Shown piece by piece: positions 13,813 through 17,564 of a stretch of 17,564 bases of DNA (position 1 is the stretch's first letter; every line of letters begins with the position of its first letter). The position numbers were made by a program, and so were the translations under genes. The stretch is from positions 1 through 17,564 of the forward strand of contig DJRC01000045.1 of assembly GCA_002437735.1 (NCBI GenBank), written 5' to 3'. The stretch is from Oscillospiraceae bacterium UBA6370. GTDB taxonomy: Bacteria > Bacillota > Clostridia > Oscillospirales > Oscillospiraceae. A model generated the notes under the pieces. The model saw only the letters and a program-made list of their open reading frames with translations. It was not told where the DNA came from and made no database searches.

Positions 13813-14859
13813 GTGACGGCGAGGAAAAACAGGATACGGCTCGTCGGCGCGCTGCTCGCGCTCGTGCTTTCGCTTTCGCTCGGCGGCTGCGCCGCGCGGG
13901 AGGAAACACCGGACGACGGGCGGCTGCGTGTTGTGACGACGCTCTTCCCCTACTACGATTTTGCCCGCGCCGTCGCGGGGGACCGCGCGGACGTGACGCT
14001 GCTGCTCTCCCCGGGCCGCGAGGCGCACAGCTTCGAGCCGACTCCGCTCGACGCCGTGACCATCTCGCACGCCGACATCTTTGTTTACAACGGCGGCGAG
14101 GGCGAGGTCTGGGCGGACGATATGCTCGACGCCGTGGGAGAGGATATCGGCACGGTGCTGCGCATGATGGACTTTGTCGATGCCCGCGAGGAGGAATTTC
14201 CCGAGGGGATGCAGGGCGCGGACAGCCACGATCACGCGCATGACCACGACCATGATCACGATGAGCCTAACGCGCACGGCCACGAGCTTCACGACCATGC
14301 GGAGCATGACCATGACGACAGCGACGAGATCGAATACGACGAACACATCTGGACCTCTCCCGCAAATGCCATAGTCCTCTGCCGCACCGTCGCCGACGCG
14401 CTCTGCGCGGCGGATGGGGAAAACGCGGACTTCTACCGCGCGAACTGCGAGGACTACTGCGCGCAGCTCGAAGCTCTCGACGCGGACCTCCGCGCCCTGC
14501 GCGCGGACGCCGCGCGCGATCTGCTGGTCTTTGCCGACCGCTTTCCGTTTTTGTATTTCTGCGAGGAGTATGACCTCAACTACCGTGCGGCGTTCCACGG
14601 CTGCTCGGGCGATACCGAGCCGAGCCTTGCCACGCTCAAGTACCTCATCGACAAGGTGAACGACGAGCACATTCCGGTCGTCTACACCATCGACCTAAGC
14701 AGCCAGAAGGTCGCGGAGGCGGTGAGCGAATGCACCGGCGCGCGCATTGAACGGCTGTGGTCGATGCAGACTGTCTCACGCGCAGACTTCGACGCGGGCG
14801 AGACCTATTTGACACTGATGCGGCGAAATTACGAGGCTTTGAAGGGAGGCTTGCTGTGA
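13813..14859 (+). CDS. znuA: Zinc ABC transporter substrate-binding lipoprotein
   Basis: A 348-residue cluster 9 (ZnuA/AdcA-type) metal-binding lipoprotein that captures Zn2+ outside the membrane for ZnuB/ZnuC. The signal peptide ends in LGGC (Cys26). The first metal ligand is His72 in GREAHSFEPTP and the second is His178 in DEHIWTSP. Between them, residues 139-167 form the family's His-rich flexible loop with 12 histidines and many Asp residues, which favours zinc over manganese. Where E. coli-type ZnuA has a third His, this protein has ADRFPF, as in related clostridial proteins; a His262 follows in AFHGCSGDTEPS. The start is GTG at 13813, with GGAGGTGA about 7-10 bases upstream; the TTG at 13777 lies in the -10 box and cannot be used. 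First gene of a three-gene operon. Confidence 0.93.
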   Translation: MTARKNRIRLVGALLALVLSLSLGGCAAREETPDDGRLRVVTTLFPYYDFARAVAGDRADVTLLLSPGREAHSFEPTPLDAVTISHADIFVYNGGEGEVWADDMLDAVGEDIGTVLRMMDFVDAREEEFPEGMQGADSHDHAHDHDHDHDEPNAHGHELHDHAEHDHDDSDEIEYDEHIWTSPANAIVLCRTVADALCAADGENADFYRANCEDYCAQLEALDADLRALRADAARDLLVFADRFPFLYFCEEYDLNYRAAFHGCSGDTEPSLATLKYLIDKVNDEHIPVVYTIDLSSQKVAEAVSECTGARIERLWSMQTVSRADFDAGETYLTLMRRNYEALKGGLL

Positions 14860-15566
14860 TGGACCGGGATATCCTGCTCGCGTGCTGTGACGCGAGCCTC
14901 GGCTACGAGCACCGTGCTCTGCTCGAGCACCTGTCGTTCACCGTCCGCGCGGGGGATTACCTCTGCGTGGTGGGCGAGAACGGCAGCGGCAAATCGACGC
15001 TGATGAAAAGCCTGCTCGGGCTGCTTCCTCCGCTCGCCGGCACGATCGACTGCCCCGCGCAGCGCGCGGGCGCCATCGGCTACCTTCCGCAGCAGACGAG
15101 CGCACAGCGCGATTTTCCCGCCACGGTGAACGAGGTCGTGCTCTCGGGCTTCGCCAACAAGCGCGGGCTGCACTTTTTCTACTCCGCCGCGGAGAAGAGC
15201 GCGGCGCTGATGAACATGGGCAAGCTTGGTGTGCTGGAGCTGCAGGACCGCTGCTACCGCGAGCTTTCCGGCGGACAGCAGCAGCGCGTGCTGCTCGCGC
15301 GCGCCCTGTGCGCGGCAGACCGCCTGCTCATTTTAGACGAGCCGGTCACGGGTCTCGATCCTGCCGCCACGCAGGACCTCTATAAGACCCTGCGCTACCT
15401 CAACGAAAAAGAGAGGATGGCGGTCATCATGGTCACACACGATATGCGCGGCGCCCTGCGCGAGGCGCGCACGATATTGCACATCGGGCGCGACGGCTGG
15501 TTTTTCGGCACGGTGGCGGAGTATCTTGCCTCCCCCGCCGGCAAGCGGTTTGGAGGTGCGTTGTGA
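14859..15566 (+). CDS. znuC: Zinc ABC transporter ATP-binding protein
   Basis: A 235-residue ATPase that drives zinc import through ZnuB. Walker A is GENGSGKST at 39-47, the Q-loop is GYLPQQ at 74-79, the signature is LSGGQQQR at 136-143 and Walker B is LLILDEP at 156-162, followed by the switch histidine in VTHDMR. The ATG overlaps the stop of znuA by one base (TGATG), with GGGAGG about 9 bases upstream, so the genes are translationally coupled. Length and sequence fit the metal-type cluster of ABC ATPases. Confidence 0.94.
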   Translation: MDRDILLACCDASLGYEHRALLEHLSFTVRAGDYLCVVGENGSGKSTLMKSLLGLLPPLAGTIDCPAQRAGAIGYLPQQTSAQRDFPATVNEVVLSGFANKRGLHFFYSAAEKSAALMNMGKLGVLELQDRCYRELSGGQQQRVLLARALCAADRLLILDEPVTGLDPAATQDLYKTLRYLNEKERMAVIMVTHDMRGALREARTILHIGRDGWFFGTVAEYLASPAGKRFGGAL

Positions 15567-16369
15567 GTCTGCTGCTGGAAATGTTCACCTATCCCTTTAT
15601 CCTGCGGGCGTTCGCCGTGGGCATCCTCGTCTCGCTCTGCGCGGCGCTGCTCGGCGTGCCGCTCGTTCTGAAGCGCTATTCCATGATCGGCGACGGGCTT
15701 TCCCACGTCAGCTTCGGTGCGCTGGCGGTCGCGGTCGCCTGCGGCTTCGCGCCGCTGGCGTTCTCCGTGCCGGTCGTGGTGGCCTCGGCGTTTTTGCTGC
15801 TGCGCATCGCGGAGCACAGCCGCATCGGAGCGGACGCCGCCATCGCGGTGCTTTCGGCCTCGGCGCTCGCCATCGGCATCGTGGTCACGAGCCTCACCAC
15901 GGGCATGACCACGGATGTGGACAGCTATATGTTCGGCAGCATCCTCGCCATGTCGCGCGGCGACGTGGCGCTCTCGGTGACGCTGGCGGCCGCCGTGCTG
16001 GCGCTCTTTATCCTTTTCTACCACAGGCTCTTTGCCGTCACGTTCGACGAGAGCTTTTCCCGCGCGACGGGTGTGAAGGTGGGTGCCTATAATTCGCTCC
16101 TCGCGCTGCTCACGGCGCTGACGGTCGTGCTCGGGATGCGCATGATGGGCGCGATGCTCATTTCAAGCCTCGTGATCTTCCCAGCGCTCTCGGCCATGCG
16201 CATTTTCAAGAGCTTCCGCGCGGTGGTTGTGTGCGCGGGCGTGCTGAGTGTGGTGTGCTTCTGCGCAGGGCTGATCGCCTCGTACCTCCTCTCCACGCCG
16301 GTCGGCGCGAGCGTGGTGATCTGCAATCTGCTCGTGTTCCTGCTCTGCTGCCTTGCGGGACGGAGATAA
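15563..16369 (+). CDS. znuB: Zinc ABC transporter permease (ABC-3 family)
   Basis: A 268-residue inner-membrane protein with about eight hydrophobic segments, the usual fold of ABC-3 metal permeases. Family motifs visible are LVLKRYSMIGDGLSHVSFGALA near residues 33-54 and MRMMGAMLISSLVIFPAL in the C-terminal half. The start is GTG at 15563, overlapping the znuC stop (GTGA), with GGAGG 6 bases upstream. It closes the znuA-znuC-znuB operon and is followed by a strong terminator. Zinc is favoured over manganese because of the His-rich loop in the binding protein. Confidence 0.94.
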   Translation: MSLLLEMFTYPFILRAFAVGILVSLCAALLGVPLVLKRYSMIGDGLSHVSFGALAVAVACGFAPLAFSVPVVVASAFLLLRIAEHSRIGADAAIAVLSASALAIGIVVTSLTTGMTTDVDSYMFGSILAMSRGDVALSVTLAAAVLALFILFYHRLFAVTFDESFSRATGVKVGAYNSLLALLTALTVVLGMRMMGAMLISSLVIFPALSAMRIFKSFRAVVVCAGVLSVVCFCAGLIASYLLSTPVGASVVICNLLVFLLCCLAGRR

Positions 16370-16375
16370 AGAAAG

Positions 16376-16423
16376 AAAAAAGCGAGACGCGGAGCCCTGT
16401 TTGGGGCTTCGCGTCTCGCTTTT
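16376..16423. terminator. Bidirectional intrinsic terminator (znu operon and oleate hydratase)
   Basis: A long stem of about 18 pairs (16381-16398 with 16403-16420, including two G-T pairs) has a 4-base loop. A-rich sequence lies on the left and TTTT on the right. It lies between two convergent genes and can end transcripts from both. Confidence 0.9.
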
Positions 16424-16451
16424 ACTATGAGAAGCTCGCACGGAAACGGTA

Positions 16452-17564
16452 TCAGATGATGTGGTACTCCTTGAGGAGCTTTTCGATGTCGGTGCCTTCG
16501 ATCTTGCCGAGCACCTTCTTGAGCGCCATCTTTTCGACCAAATTCAGCTCCATGTCGATGGGCTTCTTGCCGTCGCGCAGCTTCACGGTCGCGTCGAGCA
16601 GGTCGCGCACGTCATACACGCTGCCCCAGACCTCGGGCACGCCGCGGTCGACGTTCAGCAGGGTGTAGACGGCCTCCATGCCGGTGCGCATGGAATACTC
16701 GGTGGTGAAGATGGTGTCGCGCGGGGTCTCGGCGAACTGGCCGAGGAAGGCGAAGTTCACGGCCCCGTCGGGCACGACCTTCGGGCGGTCGCCGTAGGCG
16801 CGCGGCATGAAGAAGGCGTCGATATACGGCATCATGACGGGCACGGTGTTGGCGCTGTTCTCCGCCATATCCTCGATCTGCTCGACGGGCACGCCGAGGT
16901 GATAGAGCCACTCCATGCAGATCTCCTTGCCGGTGCACTCGCGCATGGGCTTCTTGACGAAGTCGCCGGGCTTGTCGGTGAAGAGGGAGTAGACCCACAC
17001 GAGGCAGTGGTCCTTGGGCTGAGAGCGGAACTGCGGCTGGCGGTTGATGGTCCAGCTCATGAGCCAGGAGGAATCCTTCACGGTCACGATGCCGCCGGTG
17101 ACGACCTTGCCGGAGAACGGGTCGCGCTTGCAGATGCTGGTGATATAGGGGATGATGCGCTGGTCGAGCGTTTCGACGGTGGCGCTCATCCAGTTGGTCT
17201 GCTCGGGATCGTAGCAGAACTTGTCGGGGTGACCGAAGGCGGGATCCTGCGCGGCGATCTTGCGCCACATATCCCAGCCGCCGCCCTCCTTGATCTCGGT
17301 GTTGTAGGGCGCGGGAGTGTTCTGGCTGCCCATCGAGGAATTTTCCACGCAGCCGCCGTTGGTGATGAATACGAGGTCGTTCTCGGTCAGATCGATGCCG
17401 CCCTTTTCCCCGTTTTCGATGATGTCGATGCGCTTGGCAACCTTGCGGCCGGGTGTGCAGTCGAACTCCACGTTCGTCACCTGCACGCCGAAGTGGAACT
17501 GCACGCCGAAGCCCTCGAGGTACTTGACCATCGGCAGGATCATGGACTCATACTGGTTGTACTT
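16452..17564 (-). CDS. Oleate hydratase (fatty acid double-bond hydratase), C-terminal part, cut by window edge
   Basis: The last 370 residues of an FAD-dependent oleate hydratase, once called myosin-cross-reactive antigen. The enzyme adds water across the cis-9 double bond of oleic or linoleic acid to give 10-hydroxy fatty acids, acting at the inner face of the membrane on free fatty acids. Conserved stretches include KYNQYES at the window edge, TNGGCVENSSMGS, SATVETLDQRIIPYI, SSWLMSWTINRQPQF, FLGQFAETPRDTIFTTEYSMRTGMEAVY and the C-terminal helical region. The full protein should be about 590 residues, so the N-terminal FAD-binding glycine motif and the catalytic acid lie outside the window. 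The frame stays open to the last base. In gut bacteria the enzyme is thought to detoxify unsaturated fatty acids. It ends at the shared terminator. Confidence 0.95.
   Translation of the reverse strand, partial: KYNQYESMILPMVKYLEGFGVQFHFGVQVTNVEFDCTPGRKVAKRIDIIENGEKGGIDLTENDLVFITNGGCVENSSMGSQNTPAPYNTEIKEGGGWDMWRKIAAQDPAFGHPDKFCYDPEQTNWMSATVETLDQRIIPYITSICKRDPFSGKVVTGGIVTVKDSSWLMSWTINRQPQFRSQPKDHCLVWVYSLFTDKPGDFVKKPMRECTGKEICMEWLYHLGVPVEQIEDMAENSANTVPVMMPYIDAFFMPRAYGDRPKVVPDGAVNFAFLGQFAETPRDTIFTTEYSMRTGMEAVYTLLNVDRGVPEVWGSVYDVRDLLDATVKLRDGKKPIDMELNLVEKMALKKVLGKIEGTDIEKLLKEYHII

Noticed and set aside
14215..14335. Repetitive GATCAC/CATGAC-like DNA in znuA, considered as a repeat or array
   Set aside because: It is simply the coding sequence of the His/Asp-rich metal loop.
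13645..14670. Minus-strand open frame of 341 codons opposite znuA
   Set aside because: Overlaps the divergent promoter region and znuA; its composition is a mirror of znuA with Val/Arg repeats opposite the His-rich loop.

Overview
The window looks like a piece of a GC-rich Firmicutes chromosome, most likely a gut-type Clostridia (Oscillospiraceae/Ruminococcaceae-like). The reasons are strong AGGAGG-type ribosome binding sites, lipoprotein-type binding proteins, a T-tailed lysine riboswitch of the Gram-positive kind, an AI-2E/YtvI-like permease and a DUF3810 protein. This placement is inference; there is no marker gene here that fixes a genus. No mobile element, CRISPR array or phage gene was seen. 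Most of the DNA is protein coding on one strand or the other, and GC-rich codon use produces many long antisense mirror frames, which are not reported.

Layout from left to right: (1) bases 1-241 carry an inverted repeat and a promoter, then a SpoU/TrmH-type RNA 2'-O-methyltransferase (+). (2) A bidirectional terminator separates it from an NhaC-family transporter (-) whose leader is a lysine riboswitch with its own attenuator, so the transporter is most likely a lysine importer. (3) A D,D-carboxypeptidase (-) follows. (4) A tRNA-Gly(CCC) gene (+) has its own promoter and a terminator shared with the next operon. (5) A seven-gene minus-strand operon runs in the order AI-2E permease, family 5 solute-binding lipoprotein, two permeases, two ATPases, DUF3810 membrane zinc peptidase. 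Several junctions overlap or are only 4 nt apart. (6) A YegS/DgkB-like lipid kinase (+) is divergent from that operon; the two predicted promoters share one self-complementary -35 box. (7) A PhnD-like orphan lipoprotein (-) is divergent from (8) a complete zinc uptake operon znuA-znuC-znuB (+). (9) The last gene is the C-terminal two thirds of an oleate hydratase (-), cut by the window edge.

The genes describe an envelope- and nutrient-oriented segment: lysine uptake under riboswitch control, peptide (or nickel-type) uptake linked to a membrane metallopeptidase, high-affinity zinc uptake, cell wall trimming, a phospholipid-precursor kinase and detoxification of unsaturated fatty acids. All four convergent junctions carry a hairpin that can stop transcription from both sides. 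I found no clearly new defence or biosynthetic system. The points most worth checking are the peptide-transport/peptidase operon, the shared -35 divergent promoter with a palindrome inside it, and the orphan PhnD-like lipoprotein beside the zinc operon.
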